Source: Catenuloplanes indicus (GTDB taxonomy: Bacteria; Actinomycetota; Actinomycetes; Mycobacteriales; Micromonosporaceae). From it: DNA of 64,000 bases. Both the position numbers and the translations under genes were made by a program. Each line of letters begins with the position of its first letter. The stretch's first letter is position 1. The notes under the pieces were generated by a model that was not told the origin of the DNA, made no database searches, and saw nothing but the letters and a program-made list of their open reading frames with translations. The DNA lies in contig NZ_JAUSUZ010000001.1 of assembly GCF_030813715.1 (NCBI RefSeq), positions 6,696,001-6,760,000 on the forward strand, written 5' to 3'. Shown in pieces: positions 23,697-32,672 of the stretch.

Positions 23697-24458
23697 CTAC
23701 ACCAGCACCGTCGCGTTGCGCAGATAGAGCGGAGACCAGGCCGGCGCGCCCGCCGTACCGTGCCGCGGGTCCACGCCGATGAACGGCATCCGCTTGATCA
23801 TCGTGGTGGTGTGCCGCGCGTCCCGGTCCACCGTGGTCCGCTGCCGCAGCCGTTCGGCGCAGCGCCATTCCCCGCTCGTGAAGTCGACGATCGTGTCGTG
23901 CCCGTGCACCTGGCCGAACGGCGGGAAGTCGGTGCCGGTCAGCCACCCGTGGTAGAGATCCGGGCCGGACTCCGCCCAGAGCGGACCGCGGAGGCTGCGC
24001 AGGAGATCGTCGGGGCGGGTGTTGAGCAACTCGGCCGCGGTACTCGCGGTCACCGGCTCACCGAGCGCGCGCCAGGACTCGACGGTGAGGCCGGCGTGGG
24101 TGACGAGCAGGTCGTCGCCCTGGGCGGTGCGGACCGCCGCGGCGACGCGCATGCGGTCGCGGAGCCACCAGCCGGCGATGAGGCCGGCGTCCGCGTCGGC
24201 GAGCGGGTCGGGCCAGAACGGGGCGCTCAGGCCGGCGTAGGGGGCCTCGTGGTTGCCGATGAGCTGGATCCAGCGGGCGGGGGCGGCGTGCAGGCGCTCG
24301 GCGACCAGCTTGAGGACGCCGGCGCTGTCCGGGCCGCGGTCCACCAGGTCACCGACCTGGATGACGGTGATCTCCGGATCCTCTGTCAGCGCGGGAAGTA
24401 CGGCGGCCAGCTGATCAGCACATCCACCCACATCCCCTACGATCACCACGGTCGACAT
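23697..24458 (-). CDS. Calcineurin-like metallophosphoesterase
   Basis: 253 residues from ATG 24458 (MSTVVIVGDVGG). Metal-binding motifs appear in order: GDVGG (an aspartate, with glycine where many relatives have GDxHG), GDLVDRGPDS, GNHE (IQLIGNHEAPY), THAGL and GHD. This is the PPP/bis(5'-nucleosyl)-tetraphosphatase-like pattern, so it probably hydrolyses a phosphoprotein or a dinucleoside polyphosphate. It ends 21 bases before the next gene in the same direction. Confidence 0.85.
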   Translation of the reverse strand: MSTVVIVGDVGGCADQLAAVLPALTEDPEITVIQVGDLVDRGPDSAGVLKLVAERLHAAPARWIQLIGNHEAPYAGLSAPFWPDPLADADAGLIAGWWLRDRMRVAAAVRTAQGDDLLVTHAGLTVESWRALGEPVTASTAAELLNTRPDDLLRSLRGPLWAESGPDLYHGWLTGTDFPPFGQVHGHDTIVDFTSGEWRCAERLRQRTTVDRDARHTTTMIKRMPFIGVDPRHGTAGAPAWSPLYLRNATVLV

Positions 24459-24921
24459 CCGCCAAAGGTACCCACCCGGCCCGGTTACGGGTTTCATGGT
24501 CCGCTTTCGAGGGACAGGACGTCACCCCCCCGGCGCCGAATATGCCGGACAGGGCGACCCGGCGAAGAAAGAATGCCGCGCTGTGGGGCGCTATTTCGGA
24601 TGGCCCGTTTCCCTTCAGTGCACGTGGCTTCCGGAATCACAAATCAATGAAGACGCACATTGCTTGCATGGTCCCCATGTCAATCGCCGAGTGGCGAGGC
24701 GTGGCGCACCCGGCGTGGGGCTGTTTAAGAAGTTTTGCCAACTTTATCCGCTTTTGCGCCTTTGCTATAAGTAAGTCCTCGGTAACCCTCCGCAATAATG
24801 AGTCTCTTTTATATCGCATCGCGGTATTTGTGGTAATCGACTGTATATAGACGTTGCAGAATGTTGATCAAGGCTTCTAGGGTGCGGCGAATCGTTTTTC
24901 AGGCGCCTGGGAGGAGCCTTC
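24459..24921 (+). other. AT-rich upstream region of the RHS gene
   Basis: 463 bases without a convincing gene. Base composition drops sharply from about 24580, with many A/T runs (24725-24860), unlike the surrounding GC-rich DNA. Several weak promoter-like boxes occur, including TATAAG at 24766. A strong ribosome binding site GGGAGGAG sits at 24909-24916 before the GTG at 24922. The low GC suggests imported or rapidly evolving regulatory DNA. Confidence 0.5.
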
Positions 24922-27900
24922 GTGCAAACAACATTCCGTTCATCAGCTGTTTTCCAACGATGGCGACCGGCAAACCCGTATCTCATCTCGTTCACGGCGG
25001 CGGCGCTAACCGCAACGCTGCTGATGGCAACCCCGGCGGCGGCCGCTCCGCTGTCGTCGGATCCTCGGATCGGTGACCGTTCGGTCACGGTGTCCGAGGT
25101 GAAGGCCACGTCGGTGACGCCGCCGAGTGCCGACGAGTGGAAGCCCGGCAAGGTCTCGCTGCCGAAGGCCGGCACCGCCGACCTGACGGTCTCGGGTGGC
25201 GACCGGGCGGTCGCGGTGGGCGGCCTGCCCGTCACGGTCGCACCAGCCGCGCTGGATGCGGACGTGCCCGGCCGCCGGGCGGAGGCGGAGGAGCGCCGGC
25301 AGCCGTCGAAGGTGCGGGTGACGGTGGTGGACCCCGCGGTTCTCGAGAAGATGGGTGCGGTTACTGCGGTGCGGGTCAGTCGTGCCGACGGCGACTCGGC
25401 GGCCGGTGCGATTCGGCTGACCGTGTCGTACGCCGGGTTCGCCGGGATGTACGGCGCCGCGTGGGCGAGCCGGGTGCGGATGGTGCAGATCCCGACCTGT
25501 AGCGATCTCGCTATGTCGGCCGGCGGCTGCCAGATCACCAGGACCGATCTGAAGGGCATAGCCAGGGACGGTGAGGCTGGCACGGTCACGGCGGATGTGC
25601 CGTTGGCCGGTGACGCCGCGACCACGGTAGCGCTGATGGCCGATGCCGTCTCGGACAACGGCACGTTCGCGAAGACGTCACTGGCGCAGTCCTACAGCTG
25701 GGCCGCCGGTGAGTCGGCCGGCGACTTCAACTGGTCGTACCCGATCACGGTGCCACCGGCGCCGGGTGGGTTCAACCCGCAGATCTCGCTCAACTACAAC
25801 TCCGGCTCGGTCGACGGCCAGACCAACGGCGAGAACACCCAGACGAGCTGGCTCGGTGAGGGCTGGAGCTACGAGCCGGGGTATGTCGAACGGTCGTATC
25901 GTCCGTGCAAGGACGATCTGGCCGGTGCCACACCGGTGCACAACAATGCCACGAGCGACCTGTGCTGGCGTGACTACAACTTGACCATGGTGCTCAACGG
26001 CAGGGCCACCGAGCTGGTCCGGGACAGCACCACAGGTCAGTGGCGGCTGATGGACGACAACGGCGCGAAGGTCGAGTACGTCACCGGCAGTGGCAACACC
26101 GGGAACTGGCAGAACGAGCGGTGGAAGATCACAATGCCGGACGGTACGAAGTACCACTTCGGCTGGAGTCTCATCGACAACCGGGCGACCAACTCGGTGC
26201 TCGGCGCACCCGTATTCGGCAACCATGCGGGCGAGCCGTGCCTGCAGACCAGTAGCTTCGCGGCGTCGTGGTGCTCGATGGCGTACCGATGGAATCTGGA
26301 CCTGCTCGAGGACCCGAACGGCAACGCCATCACGTACTTCTACTCCAAGAGGTTCAACTACACGGCGCTGGCTAACAATCCGAACCAAACCCATATCTAC
26401 GACCGTGCCAGCGTGCTCAATCGCATCGAATACGGCGCCAAGGGATGGCCGCTGCCGGCGAGCCCGCCGATGCAGGTCATCTTCAAGACCGATGTCCGGT
26501 GCCTTGCCACCGCATGTGGGACCGAGGCCAGCCCCATCACCGCGGCTTGGCCGGACACGCCATGGGATTTGCGCTGCGGTGCGGGCAGCAGCGTCTGCAG
26601 CAACAACATCGCACCGTCGTTCTGGTCCACGGACCGGCTGACGGAGATCACCACCGAGGTCGCGGTGGGGTCGTCCTTCCAGAAGGTCGACAAATGGACG
26701 CTGGGGCATCAGTTCCCGGTCACCGGAGAGAACGAGAGGACCACCTCACCGGCCCTGTGGCTGGCATCGATCTCCAGAGAAGGCTTGACGAATGGGGCGA
26801 CCACTTATCCGCTGCTGACATTCCACGGCACCCCGTTCGGTAACCGCACCGACTACAACGTTGCCTTGGACGTGCCGCAGACGAACAAGTACCGGATCAC
26901 GCAGATCCGGACCGAGACCGGTGGGGCGATCGACGTCACCTACGAGGGCCCGGACTGCACTATCACCTCGCTACCGGCTGAGGTGGCCGAGAATACGATG
27001 CGGTGCTTCCCGCAGTACTACGCACCGCTGGCGAGCCCTGGCGGCTGGTCGTGGTGGAACAAGTACCGGGTCCGGAGAGTCGTCGAGCGAGATCTGGTGG
27101 GCGGCTCACCCGATGTCGTGCACGCCTATGACTACAACACCAGCGGCTCGTCCACGAATGTGCTGTGGGGTCACAACGACAACGCCTGGAGTGCGTCGCT
27201 GTCGTACCGCAGCTGGTCGGACTTCCGCGGTTGGCGGACCGTGATCGAGACGACCGGTGCGACCACGGAGACGCAGGAGAAGACGGTCCGCACCTATTTC
27301 CGCGGCCTGCACCAGGGCCGGACCGACGCGGGTGAGTTCGCTCGTACCGCGACCATCACGGATTCGCGCGGCACGGTCTGGAACGACGAGCTGCCGTACC
27401 GCGGTTTCCTGCTGGAGGAGCAGACGTTCGACAGCGTCACGGCCACGACACCGGTCCGCAAGGAGCGCAACCAGCCGTGGCTGCACCAGACCGCGCAGCG
27501 CAACCAGGCCAACTCGGCGCCGAGCGTGTTCAAGGCCAACTATCTGGAGACCGGCGTCGAGGAGACGTGGGACTACGTCGCCGCGTCGAACTCCTGGCGT
27601 AAGACCGAGGTCCGGCACGAGTTCGACACCACGTACGGGCAGGAGACGAAGACCACCGATCTCGGTGATGTGGCGACGGCCGCGGACGACACCTGCACGA
27701 CGTACGCGTACGCCCGCAACACCACCACCTGGCACCTCGACTACGTCTCCGAGGAGATCACGACCGACTGCGCCACGCCGGGAACGGTGCTCTCCGGTAC
27801 CCGGTCGCAGTACGACGGCGGCGCGCTGCATGCGGCACCGACCGCGGGCAACGTCACCAAGGTCGACGAGCTGACCACGGCCGGCGGAGGCTGGGAGACC

Positions 27901-29220
27901 ACCGCCCAGACGACCTACGACCTGATCGGCCGACCGCTGACCGAGACCGACGGTCTCAACCGGAAGACGGAGACGACCTACACCCCGGCGGGCGCGAACC
28001 GCACCACGTCCATCAAGGTCAAGAATCCGGCCGGTCACGAGGTGGTCCGAAACCTCGACGTGCGTGGGCAGGACACGACGGTGGTGGACGAGAACTCGAA
28101 GACCACCACGACGCAGTACGACGCGCTCGGCCGGATCACGAAGATCTGGCTGCCGGGCCGGGCCACCAGCGCGTCGGCGAACGTCGAGTACGTCTACGGT
28201 GGCTCGAAGACGGTCGCGAACTGGGTGCAGACGATCGAGCTGGGCCCGAACGGTAACGCGATCAACTCGTGGGAGATCTACGACGGCCTGCTGCGCCTGC
28301 GGCAGTCGCAGAGCACCGCGCCGGACGGCGGCCGTACCATCTCCGACGTCCGCTACGACACTCGCGGCTACGAGGCGAAGAAGTCGGAGTTCTACAACGC
28401 GTCCGCGCCCTCGGACACGCTGCAGACCTTCTCCGATGCCGAGGTCGGCTCGCAGACCCGCTATGCGTACGACGGGCTCGGCCGGGTCTCCCGTGAGTCG
28501 CTGTGGTCGCTCAACGTCGAGAAGTCGGCGATCGTGACGACCTATGACGGCGACCGCGTCCACGTCGACCCGCCGGCCGGCGGCACCCCGACCACGACGC
28601 TGCTGGACGTGACCGGTAACCCGACCGCGCTACGGCAGTACACCGGCGCCGCACCGGCCGGCACCTACGACGAGACCACCTACGCCTACGACCGGCTCAA
28701 CCGTCTCGTCACCGTGACGGACCCGGCCGGCAACGACTGGACCAGCACCTACGACCCGCGCGGCCGGGCTCTGACCCGCACCACGCCGGACGCGGGCACG
28801 ACCAGCTACACCTATGACGCCGCGGACCAGATGGTGACCCGCACCGACGCCCGCAACGTCACGCTGACCGACACTTACGACAATCTCGGTCGTATCACCG
28901 AGCGGCGGCAGGGTACGACGCTGCTGGCCGCGTGGACGTTCGACACCGTCGCCAAGGGACAGCCGTCGACCAGTACGCGCTACAGCAACGGCAACGCTTA
29001 CACTTCCGCCATCACCAGCTACGACGACGGCTACCGTCCACTGTCGACGACAGTGGCGATTCCGGCTGCCGAGGGTGTGCTGGCCGGCACGTACACCAAC
29101 CAGTTCACCTACAAGCCGGACGGTTCGCCGAACACCGTCGTCACCGCGTCCGCCGCGGGCTCGCCGGTAGGCGGTCTGCCGCTGGAGACGCTGCAAGTAC
29201 GGCTACAGCAGCGCCGGTGA
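24922..29220 (+). CDS. Secreted RHS/YD-repeat protein, main part (reading frame broken at about 29194)
   Basis: 1432 residues from GTG 24922. A signal peptide (about 1-42, ending in AAAAPL) directs export. The N-terminal region resembles the conserved entry domain of actinobacterial RHS proteins (SLNYNSGSVDGQTNGENTQ region near 290-310). From about residue 900 on YD repeats occur (YDLIGRPLTETDG, YDALGRITKIW, YDRLNRLVTVTD, YDNLGRITERR), which wind into the RHS beta-cocoon. The frame ends abruptly in an out-of-register tail (QVRLQQRR). The homologous sequence continues one base out of frame from AAG 29195. Either an assembly error or a genuine mutation split one large toxin gene. Confidence 0.88.
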   Translation: MQTTFRSSAVFQRWRPANPYLISFTAAALTATLLMATPAAAAPLSSDPRIGDRSVTVSEVKATSVTPPSADEWKPGKVSLPKAGTADLTVSGGDRAVAVGGLPVTVAPAALDADVPGRRAEAEERRQPSKVRVTVVDPAVLEKMGAVTAVRVSRADGDSAAGAIRLTVSYAGFAGMYGAAWASRVRMVQIPTCSDLAMSAGGCQITRTDLKGIARDGEAGTVTADVPLAGDAATTVALMADAVSDNGTFAKTSLAQSYSWAAGESAGDFNWSYPITVPPAPGGFNPQISLNYNSGSVDGQTNGENTQTSWLGEGWSYEPGYVERSYRPCKDDLAGATPVHNNATSDLCWRDYNLTMVLNGRATELVRDSTTGQWRLMDDNGAKVEYVTGSGNTGNWQNERWKITMPDGTKYHFGWSLIDNRATNSVLGAPVFGNHAGEPCLQTSSFAASWCSMAYRWNLDLLEDPNGNAITYFYSKRFNYTALANNPNQTHIYDRASVLNRIEYGAKGWPLPASPPMQVIFKTDVRCLATACGTEASPITAAWPDTPWDLRCGAGSSVCSNNIAPSFWSTDRLTEITTEVAVGSSFQKVDKWTLGHQFPVTGENERTTSPALWLASISREGLTNGATTYPLLTFHGTPFGNRTDYNVALDVPQTNKYRITQIRTETGGAIDVTYEGPDCTITSLPAEVAENTMRCFPQYYAPLASPGGWSWWNKYRVRRVVERDLVGGSPDVVHAYDYNTSGSSTNVLWGHNDNAWSASLSYRSWSDFRGWRTVIETTGATTETQEKTVRTYFRGLHQGRTDAGEFARTATITDSRGTVWNDELPYRGFLLEEQTFDSVTATTPVRKERNQPWLHQTAQRNQANSAPSVFKANYLETGVEETWDYVAASNSWRKTEVRHEFDTTYGQETKTTDLGDVATAADDTCTTYAYARNTTTWHLDYVSEEITTDCATPGTVLSGTRSQYDGGALHAAPTAGNVTKVDELTTAGGGWETTAQTTYDLIGRPLTETDGLNRKTETTYTPAGANRTTSIKVKNPAGHEVVRNLDVRGQDTTVVDENSKTTTTQYDALGRITKIWLPGRATSASANVEYVYGGSKTVANWVQTIELGPNGNAINSWEIYDGLLRLRQSQSTAPDGGRTISDVRYDTRGYEAKKSEFYNASAPSDTLQTFSDAEVGSQTRYAYDGLGRVSRESLWSLNVEKSAIVTTYDGDRVHVDPPAGGTPTTTLLDVTGNPTALRQYTGAAPAGTYDETTYAYDRLNRLVTVTDPAGNDWTSTYDPRGRALTRTTPDAGTTSYTYDAADQMVTRTDARNVTLTDTYDNLGRITERRQGTTLLAAWTFDTVAKGQPSTSTRYSNGNAYTSAITSYDDGYRPLSTTVAIPAAEGVLAGTYTNQFTYKPDGSPNTVVTASAAGSPVGGLPLETLQVRLQQRR

Positions 29221-29230
29221 CGCGGTCTCG

Positions 29231-31027
29231 GTGTCGTCGCAGTCCGCGACCTATGTCTCGGGCACGTCGTACACGTTCGACCGGCTCGTCGCCCAGCAGA
29301 TCCTCGGCGTCACCGCGAACCAGCGGCTGCGGGTCAGCAACACCTACGACCCGGCCACCCGGCGACTGACGAACCGGCAGATCGACGCGGAGAACGCCAC
29401 CACAGCCAACTCCTGGGACGACAAGTTCACCACCGAGTACGGTTACGACGCCACCGGCAACGTCACCGCGATCGCCGGAAAGACCGCCGGCGCCCGCGAC
29501 CAGGTCGAGTGCTACAGCTACGACCACCTGCGGCGCCTCACCCAGGCCTGGACCGAGGCCGACTGGGGCTGCACCACTCCGCAGCGCACCGGCGCCGACC
29601 CGTACCGGCTGTCCTGGACCTACGACAAGACCGGCAACCGCACGACGCAGACGGCGTACGGCGCCTCGGGTAACACCACCGACGTCTACACCTATCCCGC
29701 CGCCGGAGGCGCCAAGCCGCACGCCGTCACCAGCATCACCGACGGCTCCGGCACCGACTCCTTCACCTACGACAACGCCGGCAACACCACCGCTCGCACC
29801 GTCGACGGCGTCGCGCAGACGCTGACCTGGGACGCCGAGGGCCACCTGGCCACCGTCACCCAGGGCGCCGACCAGCACGGGTACGTCTACGACGCCGCCG
29901 GCAACCGCCTGCTGCGCCGCGCGCCCGGCACGGTCACGCTCTACCTGCCCGACGGCACCGAGCTCAAGCTCACCACCGCCTCCGGCCAGGTCGACGGCTC
30001 CCGCTACTACACCCACAACGGCGAGACCGTCGGCGTCCGCACGGTCACCGGCCTCACCCGCCAGTTCGCCGACCACCACGGCACCAGCAACGTCGCCGTG
30101 GCCGCCAACGGCACCATCACCCGCCGCCGCTCCCTGCCGTTCGGCGAATCCCGCGGCACCGACCCCACCTGGACCGGCGACAGAGGGTTCGTCGGCGGCA
30201 CCAGGGACTCCACCGGCCTCACCCACCTGGGCGCCCGCGAATACGACCCGGCCACCGGCAGATTCATCAGCCAGGACCCGGTCATCGACTTCAACGACCC
30301 CCAGCAAACCAACGGCTACGCCTACTCCAACAACAGCCCCGCCGCCTTCACTGACCCCGACGGTCTCCGCTCTACCGATATCGTCACCAAGCGCGTCGTC
30401 AAGAAGGCCATGGGCTCAATCGCCAAGAAACCGACGGCAACCAAGACCGTCGCCAAAATCGGCACCAAGAAGCCTGTCGGTGGCAGCATCGGCAGAAAGG
30501 CCATCGTCACGCCGGTGAAGAAGACTGTCGGCAAATCTGGCACCAAGAAGCCCGCCGGTGGCAGCATCGGCAGAAAGGCCACCGTCACGCCGGTCAAGAA
30601 GGCTGTAGGAAAAACCGGCCGCAACGTAGGGGCGAGAGGCGTTTCAAAACCTCCGGCCTTCAGGGCGATAAAGAACCCATCGCCATCACCAATGCCAAGT
30701 CCCGGTGATGGTCCCGTCCAAAATTGCGCGGAACAAAGCAACTGCAATTTCTATAACTGTATGCCAGGCAGTATCTGCAACTTCAATCAGGGGAACCCGG
30801 TGCCTGTTCCGAACCCGTCCCCTGCGCCGGCCGCACCTCGGGACGGTGATGAATACTCACTCGATGAGTTGATCACGGACATTGGCATTATCCTCGCGGG
30901 TGCGGGCATTGGCCTCTTCCTGGGGCCTGTCGGTGCTGTGGCCGGCGCAGTTGCTGGGCTTGGTATTGTGCTGATGATTCGAGGCTGTGAGGCGACTAAG
31001 AGCCGCTGTCGTTTTGGGTCGCAATAA
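29231..31027 (+). CDS. RHS core and C-terminal toxin-tip part (second half of split gene)
   Basis: Open from 29195 in this frame, with the first start codon at GTG 29231; 598 residues from there. More YD repeats lead to the RHS-associated core (LGAREYDPATGRFISQDPV, about 335-353), where the variable tip begins. The tip (about residue 379 on) has two 26-residue lysine-rich repeats, a Pro/Cys-rich linker (NCAEQSNCNFYNC) and a final glycine/alanine-rich hydrophobic hairpin (about 550-585). There is no recognisable nuclease motif, so a membrane-active toxin is possible. As it lacks its own secretion signal and ribosome binding site, it is functional only if joined to the upstream part. Confidence 0.82.
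   Translation: MSSQSATYVSGTSYTFDRLVAQQILGVTANQRLRVSNTYDPATRRLTNRQIDAENATTANSWDDKFTTEYGYDATGNVTAIAGKTAGARDQVECYSYDHLRRLTQAWTEADWGCTTPQRTGADPYRLSWTYDKTGNRTTQTAYGASGNTTDVYTYPAAGGAKPHAVTSITDGSGTDSFTYDNAGNTTARTVDGVAQTLTWDAEGHLATVTQGADQHGYVYDAAGNRLLRRAPGTVTLYLPDGTELKLTTASGQVDGSRYYTHNGETVGVRTVTGLTRQFADHHGTSNVAVAANGTITRRRSLPFGESRGTDPTWTGDRGFVGGTRDSTGLTHLGAREYDPATGRFISQDPVIDFNDPQQTNGYAYSNNSPAAFTDPDGLRSTDIVTKRVVKKAMGSIAKKPTATKTVAKIGTKKPVGGSIGRKAIVTPVKKTVGKSGTKKPAGGSIGRKATVTPVKKAVGKTGRNVGARGVSKPPAFRAIKNPSPSPMPSPGDGPVQNCAEQSNCNFYNCMPGSICNFNQGNPVPVPNPSPAPAAPRDGDEYSLDELITDIGIILAGAGIGLFLGPVGAVAGAVAGLGIVLMIRGCEATKSRCRFGSQ
30461..30616 (+). repeat. Two 78-bp tandem repeats in the RHS tip
   Basis: Unit 1 is 30461-30538 and unit 2 is 30539-30616, nearly identical, coding for 26-residue lysine-rich repeats beginning GTKKP and containing GGSIGRKA and TPVKK. 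They lie between the RHS core and the hydrophobic end. Similar single KK-rich segments flank them, so the array has expanded from a shorter basic motif. Confidence 0.85.
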
Positions 31028-31045
31028 TGAAAGTTGGATTAAGCT

Positions 31046-31369
31046 ATGGGAACATTTAAGGACATTGTAAGCATTGCGGTGGACCGGGGTGCTGCATTGA
31101 GGCTGGCGCAGGAGGCGATTTCTAGCTTGCCCAACCTGAAAACCCATGTCCATGTTGGCGAAAGTGTTGTATCGGCTAGAACCAAGGTAAGCATTCTCTC
31201 TTGGGAGGAGGAGGTCATGTGCACCGCGTATGCGAGCTCGGTCGGTACGGACTTGCACGTAGAGAGTCGATCGTCGTTCCATCTGACTGCCGTTGATTAC
31301 GGAGTCAACCGGAAAAATGTGGAAGCGATAGTCGAGCACATTCGCAGAATTGGCGCAATAGGCAACTGA
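31046..31369 (+). CDS. Small protein downstream of RHS toxin; candidate immunity protein
   Basis: 107 residues, ATG 19 bases after the RHS stop, same strand. It is soluble and alpha/beta, with two cysteine- or tryptophan-containing strands (SILSWEEEVMC) and a C-terminal helix (NVEAIVEHIRRIG). Its base composition is clearly lower in GC than the genome average, as is typical of immunity genes that travel with toxin tips. No family is recognised. The role rests on position only; no membrane segment is present, which argues against the usual immunity mode for a pore-forming toxin. Confidence 0.6.
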   Translation: MGTFKDIVSIAVDRGAALRLAQEAISSLPNLKTHVHVGESVVSARTKVSILSWEEEVMCTAYASSVGTDLHVESRSSFHLTAVDYGVNRKNVEAIVEHIRRIGAIGN

Positions 31370-31647
31370 AATGATAGCGTTCAATCTATCGATCTAGTTG
31401 ATGATCAGATAGTATAGGAATGCATTGGATGTCGTCGCGGTCTGGTGAGATTAGTCGCCGGGCCGCGACGCCGATCTATCTGACCGTAGATCGTCATCCG
31501 CGGGAGTGCAGTGAGATGCAGAGTAGCCACCGCGCGCTCATCGTCAAAAGCCGGATCGATCGGGCTTTCGCTCCGGCACCGGTACCACTTGAGGTCCGAT
31601 CTGCGAGGCCGCAGACGTTGGAGGCTGACGGTGGTCTGAGCTTCCCC

Positions 31648-32628
31648 CTAGAGCCACCCCCGCCGGGCTGCCTGGAAGGCTAGGCCGGTGCGGGTGTCGA
31701 CGCCGGCGATGGACATCAGGCGGTCGAGGCGGCGTTGGACGGTGCGGCGGCTGACGCCGAGCTGGGAAGCGATCGACTTGTCCGGCAGGCCGGCCACGAA
31801 AAGCGACAACAGATGCTTCTCGGTCGCGTCCGCGTCCGCTTCCTCGATCAACCCGCCGGCCAGCCGCAGCGGCGTCGCGCGTTCCCAGTGCGACTCGAAC
31901 AGCGCCAGCAGCGCGTCCAGCAGCTCGCTGCGGTGCACCAGCGCCGCGGTCGGCTCGACGAATCCGCGCTCCCCGTCCGGCACCAGCGGGCAGATCGCGG
32001 TCCGCCGGTCCGCGATCGCCAGCCGGACCGGCAGCGCGGGCAGCGTGCGGGCCTCCTCGCCCAGGCGCACGCTCTCCGTGATCCCGGTCAGTTCGCTCGG
32101 GTCGGTGAGCAGGTCGCGTTCGTATATCGCCCGATACCGCACCCCGCGCTGCAACGCGCCGGGCTCCTCCGTGTTCTCCGTACCGGGCATCGCCAGCGGG
32201 TTCGCCCGGCAGAACCACAGGATCTCCTCGCGCGCCTCCATCTGCACCGTGTGCAGCCGGGCGCGCAGTGCGGCGCGGCCGTGCACGATCTCGACCAGGC
32301 GGTCCGCGTCGCGGCGGCGGGTGATGTCGCGGAACTCCTCGGACAGTGCGGCGACCGAGCGGCGGGCCTCCTCCAGTGCGGCCTGACGGCGCAGCAGGCG
32401 GTCGCCGAGCGCGACGTCGGGGGCGAGTGCCACGTAGACGGCGCCGTCGCCGGTGCGTTCCGCGGCGAGGCCCTGGTCGCGCAGCGCGTGCAGGGCGCGG
32501 GCGGCCTCGTCGTGCCGGACCGACGCCCGCCGGGCGACCTCATCGACGTCGGCGGAGCCGAGCCGGATCAGCGCGCGGTAGACGCGGTCGTGCTCCGGAT
32601 CCAGCAGTGCCCCGTCCTCCATGAGCAC
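31648..32628 (-). CDS. TrmB/LuxR-type transcriptional regulator
   Basis: 326 residues. The N-terminal 70 residues form a TrmB-like winged helix (HDRVYRALIRLGSADVDEVARRASV). The middle has a phospholipase-D-like sensor region (EIVHGRAALRARLHTVQMEAREEILWFCR). The C-terminus carries a LuxR-type helix-turn-helix (LSLFVAGLPDKSIASQLGVS, about 268-287). This architecture is common in Streptomyces-type regulators with unknown ligands. The neighbouring PfkB gene, 44 bases upstream on the map and divergent in function, may or may not be a target. Confidence 0.82.
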   Translation of the reverse strand: MLMEDGALLDPEHDRVYRALIRLGSADVDEVARRASVRHDEAARALHALRDQGLAAERTGDGAVYVALAPDVALGDRLLRRQAALEEARRSVAALSEEFRDITRRRDADRLVEIVHGRAALRARLHTVQMEAREEILWFCRANPLAMPGTENTEEPGALQRGVRYRAIYERDLLTDPSELTGITESVRLGEEARTLPALPVRLAIADRRTAICPLVPDGERGFVEPTAALVHRSELLDALLALFESHWERATPLRLAGGLIEEADADATEKHLLSLFVAGLPDKSIASQLGVSRRTVQRRLDRLMSIAGVDTRTGLAFQAARRGWL

Positions 32629-32672
32629 ACTCTACGAAGGGGACATGAAATTCGGTCATACTGCCCCGGTCA

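Noticed and set aside
24542-24850. 102-codon ORF in the AT-rich region before the RHS gene
   Set aside because: No ribosome binding site, no recognisable domain, poor codon bias; overlaps another equally poor ORF.
29180-29235. Programmed ribosomal frameshift joining the two RHS parts
   Set aside because: No slippery heptamer or other known shift signal is visible at the switch point; an indel is simpler.
31420-31683. 87-codon ORF between the candidate immunity gene and the regulator
   Set aside because: Low-complexity translation, no ribosome binding site, and overlaps the end of the regulator gene on the other strand.
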